Origin: Curtobacterium sp. MR_MD2014
Lineage (GTDB): Bacteria > Actinomycetota > Actinomycetes > Actinomycetales > Microbacteriaceae
NCBI RefSeq assembly: GCF_000772085.1
Contig: NZ_CP009755.1
Span: 3,379,801-3,443,800, forward strand
Reading direction: 5' to 3'
Length of the DNA stretch: 64,000 nt
Shown here piece by piece: positions 50,701 to 59,411 of the stretch. The notes under the pieces are model-generated. The model saw only the letters and a list, made by a program, of their open reading frames with translations. It made no database searches and was not told where the DNA came from. Position 1 is the stretch's first letter. Every line of letters starts with the position of its first letter. The translations under genes and the position numbers were made by a program.

Positions 50701-51957
50701 GGCTTCACGCCGGCACAGACCGACCTGGCCGTGGCGTTCGCCTTCTGGTGCCTCCCGCAGATCCTCTTCTACGCGCTGTACTCGCTCCTCGGTGAGGTCC
50801 TCAACGCCAAGCAGGTCTTCGGCCCCTTCACGTGGGCACCGCTCATCAACAACGTCATCGCCATCGCCGGTCTCGTCGTCTTCATCGCGATGTTCGGCGG
50901 TCAGGACGTCAACTCCTCGGTCGACGGCTGGACACCGCTGAAGATCGCGGTGCTCGCGGGGAGTGCCTCGCTCGGCGTCTTCGCGCAGGCCGCGTTCCTG
51001 CCGTTCTTCTGGCGGCGCGCCGGCCTGTCGTTCCACCCGGACTTCCGCTGGCGCGGTGTGGGCCTGAAGGCGACGGGCACGGCGGCCGGCTGGCTGTTCG
51101 CGATGATCCTCGTGACGCAGCTGGCGGGCATCGTGCAGTCGCGCGTCGCGTCGCTCGGTACGGGCGCCGCAGGCAACGCGGTGCTGCAGAACGCGTGGCT
51201 GCTGTTCATGCTGCCGCACTCGATCTTCGCGGTGTCGATCGCGACGGCGTACTTCACGCGGATGAGCCACGACGCGGGCCGCGGCGACCTCGACGCCGTC
51301 CGGCGCAACCTGTCGCTGTCCCTGCGGATCGTCGGACTGTTCACGGTGTTCGCGTCGGTGGCGCTGATCGTCGTCTCCGTGCCGTTCGGTCGCATGTTCG
51401 CCGGCACCTTCGAGCAGGCGCTCTCCATCGGCGCGGTGCTCCTCGCCTACATGCCCGGCCTGGTGCTGTTCAGCATGCTGTTCATCATCCAGCGCGTCTT
51501 CTGGGCGATGCACGACCACCACACGCCGTTCCTCATGCAGTGCGTGCAGTCGGTGCTGTTCGTCATCGGAGCCCTGGCCGTCGCGACGTTCCCGCAGAGC
51601 ATCGTCGGCGTCTCCATCGCGGCGTGCACGACGCTCGCCGGCACGGCGCAGACGATCATCGCGCTCGTGCTCGTCCGTCGTCGCCTGAACGGCATCGAGG
51701 GCCCCGTGGTCACCCGCTCCCACGTGCAGTTCGTCATCGCGGCACTCATCGCCGGCGTCGCCGGGGCGGCCGTCGTCACCGCCCTCGGGACCTTCTCGCC
51801 CGACGGCTTCGCCATGTCCGACCGGACGGGCGCGCTCGTCACCATCGCGCTGACCGGAGCCGTCATGGCGCTCGTGTACTTCGGCGCCCTGGTCGTGTCG
51901 AAGAACGGCGAGATCGCGAACGCGGTCGCGCTGCTCCGCAAGCGGCTCGGACGCTGA
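47782..51957 (+). CDS. murJ: DUF6049-MurJ fusion: surface domain plus lipid II flippase
   Basis: 1391 codons with no stop. Residues 1-720: signal peptide ending AHA, a DUF6049-type extracellular region with a Thr/Pro/Asp linker (about 310-370), then one membrane helix (VITAVAAIGLVAIFGFGIF) and a basic stop. Residues about 740-850 are a Pro/Ala/Gln-rich cytoplasmic linker. From about 855 it is MurJ (RASAMLAAGTMLSRVLGFGK, ANQLPNNIYALIAGG), 14 helices, which flips lipid II for peptidoglycan. In relatives the two are commonly separate neighbouring genes; an internal murJ start with a non-ATG/GTG codon cannot be excluded (GAGGAG lies near 50270). Confidence 0.8.
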   Translation: MHILRSTLAAAATALVAVGLVATPAGPDPAHAASVDRTTTRTAAPAAADQGKTTVSIAPADRGIVRRDEDLQVSVTVTNDTDTDVPAGSVELDIFRSESTRDVLSDWLSDTTTTGYLGAPMDSADVPIVPAHRSVTQTVTIVPGNVALGGYSSFGARRIAAEYTAGDTFAVARSAITWYPDFQQTPVGVSVAMPITLPSTADGVIGANDLAAATAVDGTLTQQLDAAVDHNVAVGVDPRIIASIRLLGENAPSSARNWLDRLEGLRNETFALSYADADVTGLRQAGADGIPGVISLDQAVEEQNFPGASTPTPTPTATGTPTASASAGAPVDETPDATPTPSDDVTAGTQDGTGQDGSGQDDTDGTTTTLPTTASLLDFPYALDDVAWPVENTVATDDLPALAKAGTETTIIASGNTSAGPDTTVSAAERIGDQKVLVADQGMSALLRDAADATDQRAYDAAVAELTATLATAARAGTAQSPVLLTLGRSWPTETGRLSAVLDALEDTPWVSPSDLSTAAKATAGSLTLAPADDGDARLDRLRTLVDSERELVAFASAVDDPATVTAPARLQLLALASNAWRDEPDALTTAVDRQARSWTQTTDQVSIPDSSSLTLLGDRSSLPVSVRNRTDYPVTVRLNVQPSSSALQVVRNDIEVKLQPQSSARTTIPVRSVANGTVNLTMSLTTPTGVTVSQPTTVELNVQAQWETVITAVAAIGLVAIFGFGIFRSIRKRIRRRNGELDDEDDDDPNRPLAVQPDAPGAPARSGGPSHVAQAAPAAAVVGTTAASGPARVAPQQAGARPADATARDGGEPRLQAGRPDQDDTPPDPEEPTISTQQQPAVDAEPAAERNLGRASAMLAAGTMLSRVLGFGKTFVLAYAIGQAKSPGADAFALANQLPNNIYALIAGGLLSAVLIPQIVRSMRESSDGGTAYVNKIVTLGATVFVVITIVATVLAPFLVFVYSQQATGDGKGFTPAQTDLAVAFAFWCLPQILFYALYSLLGEVLNAKQVFGPFTWAPLINNVIAIAGLVVFIAMFGGQDVNSSVDGWTPLKIAVLAGSASLGVFAQAAFLPFFWRRAGLSFHPDFRWRGVGLKATGTAAGWLFAMILVTQLAGIVQSRVASLGTGAAGNAVLQNAWLLFMLPHSIFAVSIATAYFTRMSHDAGRGDLDAVRRNLSLSLRIVGLFTVFASVALIVVSVPFGRMFAGTFEQALSIGAVLLAYMPGLVLFSMLFIIQRVFWAMHDHHTPFLMQCVQSVLFVIGALAVATFPQSIVGVSIAACTTLAGTAQTIIALVLVRRRLNGIEGPVVTRSHVQFVIAALIAGVAGAAVVTALGTFSPDGFAMSDRTGALVTIALTGAVMALVYFGALVVSKNGEIANAVALLRKRLGR

Positions 51958-51971
51958 CCGCCGATCGTCCG

Positions 51972-52026
51972 CACACCGGCTGTCCGATCATCGGCTGTTC
52001 GCTCACCGGCTGTCCGCTCACCGGTG
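51972..52026. repeat. imperfect tandem repeats between murJ and trxB
   Basis: Units like CACCGGCTGTCCG repeat about every 17-20 bp, including a palindromic CCGATCATCGG. The copies could pair with CCGGTGGGCCGG just after and form a hairpin; no promoter is obvious inside. Confidence 0.5.
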
Positions 52027-52091
52027 GGCCGGAATGTCCCGCCGCTACCATGTGTTCACCCGGTCAGCACTCAACGGAAGGGCAGCGAGGC

Positions 52092-53090
52092 ATGCGCCAG
52101 CTCATCATCATCGGTTCCGGTCCCGCCGGGTTCACCGCCGGCATCTACGCCGCGCGCGCGGAGCTCAAGCCCCTGATCGTCGCGTCCAGCGTCGAGACCG
52201 GCGGCGAGCTCACCAAGACCACCGAGGTCGAGAACTTCCCGGGCTTCCCCGAGGGGATCCAGGGCCCGGACCTCATGATCAAGATGCAGGAACAGGCCGA
52301 GAAGTTCGGCGCCGAGGTCCTGTACGACGACGCGGTCTCGGTCGACCTGACCGGTGAGGTCAAGAAGGTCACCGTCGGGTCCGGAGAGACGTACGAGGCC
52401 CTCGCGGTCATCTACGCGACCGGATCGGCGTACCGCCACCTCGGTCTCGCCGACGAAGAGCGTCTGTCCGGCCACGGCGTCAGCTGGTGCGCCACGTGCG
52501 ACGGGTTCTTCTTCCGGCAGAAGAACATCGCCGTCGTCGGCGGCGGCGACTCCGCGATGGAAGAAGCCACGTTCCTCACCCGGTTCGCCGACAAGGTGAC
52601 GGTCATCCACCGCAAGGACAGCCTGCGCGCGTCGAAGATCATGCAGGACCGTGCGATGAACGACCCGAAGATCGAGTTCGCGTGGAACAAGGAGGTCACC
52701 GGGATCACGGGTGACTCCTCGGTCGAGGGCGTCACCCTCCGCGACACGGTCACCGGGGAGGAGTCCTCGCTCCAGCTCGACGGTCTGTTCATCGCGATCG
52801 GCAACGACCCGCGGACGCACCTCATCCACGGGCAGATCGACCTCGCTCCCGAGGGCACGATCGCGGTCCAGGGTCGTTCGTCGAAGACCAACCTGCCCGG
52901 GGTCTTCGCCGCGGGTGACGTCATCGACCCGACCTACCGTCAGGCGATCACGGCAGCCGGTTCCGGTACCGTCGCCGCGCTCGACGCGGAGAAGTACCTC
53001 GCCGAACTCGACGACGCGCTGGTCGACCAGGCCGAGGGCGTCACGCCCGCGGGGCCGGCGATCATCGACGTCGAGGCCGCACGGGCCTGA
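52092..53090 (+). CDS. trxB: thioredoxin-disulfide reductase
   Basis: 332 residues: FAD motif GSGPAGFTAG, redox centre Cys133-Ala-Thr-Cys136, NADPH motif GGGDSAMEEA and GVFAAGDVID. Transfers electrons from NADPH to the thioredoxin encoded 63 bp downstream. GAGG lies before the ATG. Confidence 0.96.
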   Translation: MRQLIIIGSGPAGFTAGIYAARAELKPLIVASSVETGGELTKTTEVENFPGFPEGIQGPDLMIKMQEQAEKFGAEVLYDDAVSVDLTGEVKKVTVGSGETYEALAVIYATGSAYRHLGLADEERLSGHGVSWCATCDGFFFRQKNIAVVGGGDSAMEEATFLTRFADKVTVIHRKDSLRASKIMQDRAMNDPKIEFAWNKEVTGITGDSSVEGVTLRDTVTGEESSLQLDGLFIAIGNDPRTHLIHGQIDLAPEGTIAVQGRSSKTNLPGVFAAGDVIDPTYRQAITAAGSGTVAALDAEKYLAELDDALVDQAEGVTPAGPAIIDVEAARA

Positions 53091-53153
53091 CCCAGACCGG
53101 AATACCGCAGCGGCCCAGCCGTTGCACCAACTGAACTTCTCGAAGGAGCACAC

Positions 53154-53480
53154 ATGTCCAACGCAAAGGCCGTCACCGACGCCACCTTCTCGGACGAGGT
53201 CCTCAAGTCCGACAAGACCATCCTCGTCGACTTCTGGGCCGAGTGGTGCGGCCCGTGTCGCGCCGTGTCCCCGATCCTCGACCAGATCGCCGCGGAGCAC
53301 GCCGACAAGATCGAGATCGTCAAGCTCAACGTCGACGACAACCCGCAGTCGGCCATGAACTACCAGATCACGTCGATCCCGGCGATGAAGGTGTTCAAGG
53401 GCGGCGAGGTCGTCAAGACCGTCATCGGCGCCAAGCCGAAGCCGGCGCTCGAGGCCGACCTCGCCGAGTTCCTGGCGTAG
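53154..53480 (+). CDS. trxA: thioredoxin
   Basis: 108 residues with the active site WCGPC (Cys32, Cys35) and the cis-proline segment ITSIPAMKVF. GGAG precedes the ATG. Reduced by TrxB; could serve the ArsC-like protein and ribonucleotide reductase. Confidence 0.96.
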   Translation: MSNAKAVTDATFSDEVLKSDKTILVDFWAEWCGPCRAVSPILDQIAAEHADKIEIVKLNVDDNPQSAMNYQITSIPAMKVFKGGEVVKTVIGAKPKPALEADLAEFLA

Positions 53481-53499
53481 TCCGACCGACAGACCGTGA

Positions 53500-53531
53500 A
53501 CGGCCCCGCTCTCCTCGGAGGGCGGGGCCGT
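53500..53531 (+). terminator. terminator after trxA
   Basis: ACGGCCCCGC and GCGGGGCCGT form a 10-bp stem around a 12-nt loop, 20 bp past the trxA stop. Confidence 0.75.
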
Positions 53532-53657
53532 CGCCGTTCCCGGATGCCGGCTGCGCGCGCCAGGGCCACAGCTTCAGGATCGGCCCCCGCCTCCCACCGC
53601 GGATCCGGCAACGCATGTCGTAGTGTGGCGGGAATGTCCCACTGAACGGAGTACACG

Positions 53658-54962
53658 ATGACGAACGGCAACAGCCTCGACCCCTGGTACGACTCCTACG
53701 CCCAGCGCACCGCCGGGCTGAGCGCCTCCGAGGTCCGAGCCCTGTTCGCCGTGGCATCGCGGCCCGAGGTGGTCTCGCTCGCCGGCGGCATGCCGTACGT
53801 CTCGGCGCTCCCGCGGGAGCTCGTCACGGGGTCCATCGACCGCGTGATGACCGAGGACGCCGCGATGGCGCTGCAGTACGGCGGTGGGCAGGGCCTGCGC
53901 TCCCTCCGTGAGCACATCGTCGACGTGATGAGCCTCGAGGGCATCCGTGCCAGCGCCGAGGACGTCGTGGTCACCACCGGCTCGCAGCACGCGCTCGACC
54001 TCGTCACGCGGCTCTTCATCGATCCGGGCGACGTCGTGCTCGCCGAGTCGCCGTCGTACGTCGGCGCCATCGGGGTCTTCCGCTCGTACCAGGCGGAGAC
54101 CGTCCACGTGACCACCGACGAGCACGGCCTGGTCCCCGAAGCGCTGCGCGAGGCGATCGCGAACCTGCGCACGCAGGGCAAGCGGATCAAGTTCCTCTAC
54201 ACGATCCCGAACTTCCACAACCCGGCGGGTGTCACGATGAGCCGTGAGCGCCGCATCGAGGTGCTCGACATCTGCCGCTCGAACGGCATCCTCGTGCTCG
54301 AGGACAACCCGTACGGACTGCTCTGGTTCGACGAGCCCGCTCCGCAGGCGATCCGGTCGATCGACGACGAGGGCGTCGTGTACCTCGGGTCCTTCTCGAA
54401 GACCCTGGCTCCCGGCTTCCGTGTCGGTTGGGCCCTCGCCCCGCACGCCATCCGCGAGAAGCTCGTGCTCGCCAACGAGTCGGCCGTCCTCGCGCCGAAC
54501 TCCTTCGGTCAGTACGTCGTCAACGCCTACCTGGACGCCGCAGACTGGAAGGGGCAGGTCGACACCTTCCGGGGCCTCTACGCGGAGCGCAGGGACGCGA
54601 TGATGGCCGCCCTGGGGGAGTTCCTGCCGGACCTCACCTGGACGAAGCCGAACGGTGGGTTCTTCGTCTGGCTGACGCTGCCCGACGCCCTCGACTCGAA
54701 GGGCATGCTGCCCCGTGCCGTGAAGGAACTCGTCGCGTACACACCGGGGACCGCCTTCTACGCCGACGGCCGTGGCGGCGGCAACATCCGCCTGTCCTTC
54801 TGCTACCCGACCCCCGATCAGATCCGGGTCGGCGTCAAGCGCCTGGCCACCGTCATCAACGACGAGCTCGAGCTCTTCGAGACCTTCGGACACACAACCC
54901 GTCCGAGCGCGGTGTCCGAGTCGCGCTCCACCGTCGTCGCGCCGCCGCCGAACGTGTCCTGA
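53658..54962 (+). CDS. PLP-dependent aminotransferase (class I/II, LysN/AroT-like)
   Basis: 434 residues. PLP-binding Lys248 in GSFSKTLAPGFRVGW, with FLYTIPNFHNPAGVTM and LVLEDNPYGLL typical of the fold type I group related to 2-aminoadipate and aromatic aminotransferases. There is no N-terminal DNA-binding domain, so it is not a MocR regulator. Substrate not certain. Followed 40 bp later by the Ddl-like gene. Confidence 0.9.
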   Translation: MTNGNSLDPWYDSYAQRTAGLSASEVRALFAVASRPEVVSLAGGMPYVSALPRELVTGSIDRVMTEDAAMALQYGGGQGLRSLREHIVDVMSLEGIRASAEDVVVTTGSQHALDLVTRLFIDPGDVVLAESPSYVGAIGVFRSYQAETVHVTTDEHGLVPEALREAIANLRTQGKRIKFLYTIPNFHNPAGVTMSRERRIEVLDICRSNGILVLEDNPYGLLWFDEPAPQAIRSIDDEGVVYLGSFSKTLAPGFRVGWALAPHAIREKLVLANESAVLAPNSFGQYVVNAYLDAADWKGQVDTFRGLYAERRDAMMAALGEFLPDLTWTKPNGGFFVWLTLPDALDSKGMLPRAVKELVAYTPGTAFYADGRGGGNIRLSFCYPTPDQIRVGVKRLATVINDELELFETFGHTTRPSAVSESRSTVVAPPPNVS

Positions 54963-55002
54963 TCAGCACTTTCATCGTTCGCTCTTCCCGGAGGACCCTC
55001 GC

Positions 55003-55965
55003 ATGGCCGAGCTCACCCGTCGTCACGTCGTCGTCGTCGCGGGAGGGATCTCGCACGAACGAGACGTCTCCCTGCGGTCAGGGCGACGCGTCGCCGACTC
55101 ACTGACCGGTTACGGCTGGACGGTCGACCTGCGCGATGCCGACGCGTCGCTCCTGCCCGCGCTGCGCGAGTCACGCCCGGACGTCGTCTGGCCGGCCCTG
55201 CACGGCGCGTCCGGCGAGGACGGCGCGCTGCGGGGCATCCTGGAGGCGCTGGACATCCCGTTCGTCGGCTCCCGTTCCACGTCAGCCCGGCTTGCATGGG
55301 ACAAGCCCACCTCGTCCGCGCTCGTCGCGCGGGCCGGTGTGCGGACCCCTCGGTCGGTCACGTTGTCGCACGACGTCTTCCGCGAGCTCGGTGCCGTGGG
55401 CGTCCTCGACGCCATCGCCGCGGAACACCCGGTGCCGCTCGCCGTGAAGCCGGCACGAGGCGGGAGCGCACAGGGGGTCACGCTCGTCGAGGACGCACAC
55501 GATCTCCCGCGTGCGATGGTCAGCGCGTACACCTACTGCGACGACGTCGTGGTCGAACAGCTCATCCGCGGCACCGAGGTCGCCGTCGGGATCATCGACA
55601 CGGGTGACGGCCCGGTGGCGCTCTCGGCGGTCGAGATCGTCCCGAAGAGCGGGACGTACGGGTTCGAGGCGCGCTACAACGCGGGGGAGACGACCTTCTT
55701 CACGCCCGCCCGACTGTCGGGCGACTTCGCCTCCGCCGCCGCAGACGCAGCCGTGTCAGCGCACACGGCGCTCGGTCTCCGCCACATCTCGCGCGTCGAC
55801 CTGATCATCGATGCGGCAGGGACGCCGTGGTTCCTCGAAGCCAACGTCCTCCCGGGTCTGACCGAGACCTCCCTCGTTCCGCAGGCGCTGAGTGCCTCCG
55901 GCTTCGACCTCGGTTGGACCTACGCGGAGCTCGCGGAACAGGCCATCCGCGACCACCGCAGCTGA
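55003..55965 (+). CDS. D-alanine-D-alanine ligase family ATP-grasp protein
   Basis: 320 residues. ATP-grasp elements: EDGALRGILEALDIPFVG, AVKPARGGSAQGV, RVDLIIDAAGTPWFLEANVLPG with metal ligands, and SLVPQ near the end. It fits the Ddl family; many Actinobacteria also carry a longer Ddl elsewhere, so this may be the sole or a second ligase. GGAGG precedes the ATG at 55003. Not confirmed as cell-wall Ddl. Confidence 0.85.
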   Translation: MAELTRRHVVVVAGGISHERDVSLRSGRRVADSLTGYGWTVDLRDADASLLPALRESRPDVVWPALHGASGEDGALRGILEALDIPFVGSRSTSARLAWDKPTSSALVARAGVRTPRSVTLSHDVFRELGAVGVLDAIAAEHPVPLAVKPARGGSAQGVTLVEDAHDLPRAMVSAYTYCDDVVVEQLIRGTEVAVGIIDTGDGPVALSAVEIVPKSGTYGFEARYNAGETTFFTPARLSGDFASAAADAAVSAHTALGLRHISRVDLIIDAAGTPWFLEANVLPGLTETSLVPQALSASGFDLGWTYAELAEQAIRDHRS

Positions 55966-55967
55966 CC

Positions 55968-56630
55968 ATGTCAGTACGACGCAGGGGCAGTGTTCCACGT
56001 GGAACACTGCCCCTGCTCGTTGTGGCCGTCCCGTTGGGCGCTGCCGCGATCGTCGGCGAGGTTGCTCATGCTGTGGCGGCGATGACTGCGCGGCGCGCGC
56101 TCGGCACGATTCGGACTCGCACCGCAGGGAGGACAGCGGGCACCGGAGCGGTGACGGCCATCGTCGTCCTCGGTTTCGCGAATGCAGGCCCCGACCCGAA
56201 CGCGGTGAATCGATGGCGCGCCCGTATCGCCGTGCGCACCGCGCGGCGGTACGAAGCAGCGGGTGACACGGCCATCATCGTGTGCTGCGGCGGAGCGGTG
56301 CGCGGGGCGTTCCCTGAGGCTGATCTGCTCGAGAATGCGGTGCGCCGGCTCGGGTGGACCGGTGCGGTCAGGAAGGACCGCGACAGCGTCTCCACATGGG
56401 AGAACATCGCGAACGCGAGGCCGATGATCGCCGCCGCAGACCGCGTCGTCATCTGCTCGAACGGACTCCACGCCGCGAAGGGGCGAACGTACCTCCGCCG
56501 CCAGGACGCGAATCTAGCGTCGAAACTGGCCCCAGCGCTGGACTATCGCGTCGGAGAGATGCTCTGGGCGAAGCCGGTCTTCGCCGCCGTCGGAATCTGG
56601 AAGCTCCTGCGGACGCGCCGTTTCACGTGA
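55968..56630 (+). CDS. YdcF-family (DUF218) protein carrying a parS site
   Basis: 220 residues: an N-terminal hydrophobic helix (LLVVAVPLGAAAIVGEV), then DUF218 features (IVVLGFANA, RTARRYEAAGDTAIIVCCGGA, KDRDSVSTWENI, VVICSNGLHAAKG). Thought to act on nucleotide or peptidoglycan-related substrates; role unknown. Two bp after ddl. A parS site is inside codons 8-14 and another overlaps the stop codon. Confidence 0.75.
   Translation: MSVRRRGSVPRGTLPLLVVAVPLGAAAIVGEVAHAVAAMTARRALGTIRTRTAGRTAGTGAVTAIVVLGFANAGPDPNAVNRWRARIAVRTARRYEAAGDTAIIVCCGGAVRGAFPEADLLENAVRRLGWTGAVRKDRDSVSTWENIANARPMIAAADRVVICSNGLHAAKGRTYLRRQDANLASKLAPALDYRVGEMLWAKPVFAAVGIWKLLRTRRFT
55991..56006. other. parS site 1, inside the YdcF-like gene
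   Basis: TGTTCCACGTGGAACA, a perfect 16-bp palindrome matching the chromosomal ParB-binding parS. Confidence 0.85.
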
Positions 56631-56634
56631 AACA
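56619..56634. other. parS site 2, at the YdcF-like stop codon
   Basis: CGTTTCACGTGAAACA, the classical parS sequence with one mismatch, overlapping TGA at 56628-56630. Confidence 0.85.
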
Positions 56635-58433
56635 CCCCGGCGAGTGGTCGCCGGATGCACTGTCGCCCGTCGTGGGACGGTTGACGAGGACGTCTCCGGG
56701 GAGCGCGCCGAACCACGTGATCCGGACGCGGTGAACAGAGCCGGCGTGCGTTCGTCATCTCCATCGGGACAGGGGCGCGGAGACCGATCATGCTCGCCAG
56801 CGCGGTAGGGCTACTGCATCGCCGGTTCCCAAGCGGAGATCGCGCCGATCGGTCCCTCTGCTGCTGACCGGGTGCGGACAGCTCTCGCAGGACGGTCGTC
56901 GTCGAGGTGCACCGCGCCGCCGATTCTCCAACCTCGACCCTTCGTGCAGCCCCGAGCCTCGCATTGTTTCAGGAGCGGACTCAGGGCGCCTCCTGCACCA
57001 CGGGCAAGCCGGTCGTGAATTGGTGCATCCGGAGCACAGGTACCGCACATCGCTCCGGTCCTGGTTGACCCTGACAGTGGCCTACGGGCGTCGCAGGATG
57101 CATCGGGTTCGCGCTCGCACCGCCGAACGGCTTGGCTCGAGCCTCACCTGAGCCGATGCCGTCGGTCGCAGCGATCCTCGTCCTCCTCGATGAACCCCCG
57201 CCAGCCCAGAGACCGTATCCCGCGGCTCGGTTCACTTCGCGCGCGTCGCGGGCCGAGCGGGGGAGGGCGGCGCTGCAGAACGACCAGTGCGGACGAGTTC
57301 GAGTAGAGCGAGACCCTTCCGACCCTGATGCAGCGCAGCCACGGGATGCGGGCCATCCGCACGACACCCTTCGCAGGTCGCCTCCCGTGGATGGTGCGGG
57401 CATCTGCATCCTCATCCCGGACGTCCCGCTACCGTCACCAGGCGGCGAGGTAGGCATCACCTGGCGCCGTCGAGGTCGTTGCACCACCGCCGATCGTCCG
57501 CGGCGCCCGACGGTACTGCCGACGGCCAGGGAGCCGTGCCGCCCGTAGCCGCAGACGGACCACTCGGGGTTGCACCTTGCGAACATCCGGGTTGGGCCGA
57601 CCTACTCAGTTCGAAGTCCACAGCGCCCGCTCGATGGTGCCGCCAGCGTGAGGACGAACGATGCGCTGCCCGCTTACGGTGTGAAGTCGGGTCCTAGCTC
57701 CAAGCCACGCGGTCGTCGTCCGCCCGAGGTCCGGCGCCGCATCCGTCCCGGGTTGTTCTGATCGAACGCCGACACAAGCATCGTTGCGCCATCGCCGTCG
57801 CCAGAGAGGCCGAGCACCAAGCCGTTTCTGTCGCGCACGACCACTCGTTTGACGGGCGCACCGCCGGTACCGCGAACACGAGGATCGTGGTCGAGGTCGA
57901 GGTCGACGACCGACGCACTCGGAGGACAAGAGGGAGAGAGACCATGGAGCAGTGATGGTGCCAGCACGTCCGGTGGCCCGTCATCGCGTAGCGACCATGC
58001 GATCCGCGTACTGCCGCAGGCTCACCCCAGCTGCACTCCGCGAGCCGTACGCCGGCACAGGCTCCGATCGGTAGCACCGGAAGAACTCGGCGGCGTACGC
58101 AGCCTTCTCCAGCTTGCAGGGACAGGCAGGCAGGCAGGCAGGCACATCGTCACATCGTCGAGATGTGCAGGCCGCGAGCACCCGAGCAGCCTCGCGAGAC
58201 GAGACGGCTGACCCGAACAAGCGGATCCAGACGTTTCACGTGGAACACTGCCTCAGATGGCCTTGGCGTACGCGCGAGCGCGGCTGTCGCCCTCAGCGCC
58301 TCGTCAACGCCGCCGTACGCCCCGCAGGCGGCCCAACAGGTCCGATCGGGGACTGGGTGACAGGGACGCACGGTACGCCCCGCACACGGCCGCAGGGCGC
58401 CGTCCCTGCACCGACGACGGCCTCCGAGCGCGT
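56635..58433. other. 1.8-kb gene-poor interval between parS sites
   Basis: No convincing complete gene. Minus-strand frames at 57674-57967 (KRVVVRDRNGLVLGL and onward) and 57981-58100 (AAYAAEFFRCYRSEP) look protein-like but are disjoined, so they may be the decayed ends of one gene. A small frame at 56811-57050 has two Cys pairs. An AGGC tract (58124-58145) is present. It may be a spacer around parS. Confidence 0.45.
58232..58247. other. parS site 3
   Basis: CGTTTCACGTGGAACA, parS-like, 187 bp beyond the parB stop codon in the gene-poor interval. Confidence 0.8.
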
Positions 58434-59411
58434 CTAACCAGCGATGTCGCTGATGCCCAGCTCGCCGAGGATGCGGTTGAGATCATCGCCGTTCGCGAAG
58501 TCGATCGTCACCGAGCTCTTGCGAGCACCAACCGCGATCTTCACGCGCGTGTTCAACCGATCACCGATGCGCTCGGCGAGGTCGTTGAAGTGCGCCTGGC
58601 GCTTTGTCGGCTCCGCCTTCGGCTTCACCGGCGTCTTCGCCGACAACTGCTGCGCGATCGCCTCTGCGGCCCGCACGGACAGGTCCTCGTTGACGATCTT
58701 CTCGGCGAGGTACTCCATCGCCTCGGCGTCCGGCGCCGCGAGGATGGCACGTGCGTGTCCCGCGGACAGCACCCCGGCAGCGACGCGGCGCTGAACGGGG
58801 GAGGGCAACCGGAGCAGACGGATCGTGTTCGTGATCTGCGGACGCGACCGGCCGATACGCTGCGCGAGTTGCTCCTGCGTGATCCCGAAGTCCGCGAGCA
58901 GCTGCTGGTACGCCGACGCCTCTTCCAGCGGATTGAGCTGTGCACGATGCAGGTTCTCGAGCAGCGCATCCCGAAGCATGGCGTCATCAGGGGTGTCCTT
59001 GACGATCGCGGGAATGGTCGCGAGCCCGAGCTCCTTCGTGGCACGCAGACGACGCTCGCCCATGATGAGCTCGTACTGCGCCTCGGTTCCGGATGCGCCG
59101 GCGATCGGACGGACGACGATGGGCTGGAGCACACCGATCTCGCGGATCGAGTGGACGAGCTCCTGGAGCTCCTCCTCGCGGAACTCCTTGCGCGGCTGCT
59201 GTGCGTTCGGCACGACGTCGAGCGGATTGAGGTTCGCCAGACGTGCGCCGGGAACGGCGACGAGGTCCTCAGCGGTCGCACCGGCGGAGGGCGCCGAGGC
59301 CGGGGAGCCGCCGGTCGGGAAGAACACGTCGACGGGCCGGTCCTGCTGGTCCGACGCCGTCGGGATCAGGGCGCCGATGCCTCGTCCGAGTCCAGTTCGC
59401 TTGGGTGCCAT
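58434..59411 (-). CDS. parB: chromosome partitioning protein ParB
   Basis: 325 residues. ParB/Spo0J core: VVPNAQQPRKEFREEELQEL, the CTP-binding GERRLRATK, then helix-turn-helix (ITQEQLAQRIGRSRPQITNT) that reads parS. The ATG overlaps the parA stop (ATGA). Forms spreading complexes on the four parS sites found within 4.4 kb. Confidence 0.95.
   Translation of the reverse strand: MAPKRTGLGRGIGALIPTASDQQDRPVDVFFPTGGSPASAPSAGATAEDLVAVPGARLANLNPLDVVPNAQQPRKEFREEELQELVHSIREIGVLQPIVVRPIAGASGTEAQYELIMGERRLRATKELGLATIPAIVKDTPDDAMLRDALLENLHRAQLNPLEEASAYQQLLADFGITQEQLAQRIGRSRPQITNTIRLLRLPSPVQRRVAAGVLSAGHARAILAAPDAEAMEYLAEKIVNEDLSVRAAEAIAQQLSAKTPVKPKAEPTKRQAHFNDLAERIGDRLNTRVKIAVGARKSSVTIDFANGDDLNRILGELGISDIAG

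Noticed and set aside
46222..51723. A 1833-codon open frame on the minus strand antisense to the DUF6049-MurJ gene
   Set aside because: Its only protein-like part is the genuine cca gene at its 3' end; the rest is Arg/Asp/Gly-rich sequence produced by high G+C opposite real codons.
53658..54962. MocR-type transcription factor
   Set aside because: The protein has only the aminotransferase fold; the N-terminal GntR DNA-binding domain is missing.
58124..58145. AGGC tetranucleotide tract as a phase-variation switch
   Set aside because: It is not inside any gene or recognisable promoter, so there is nothing to switch.
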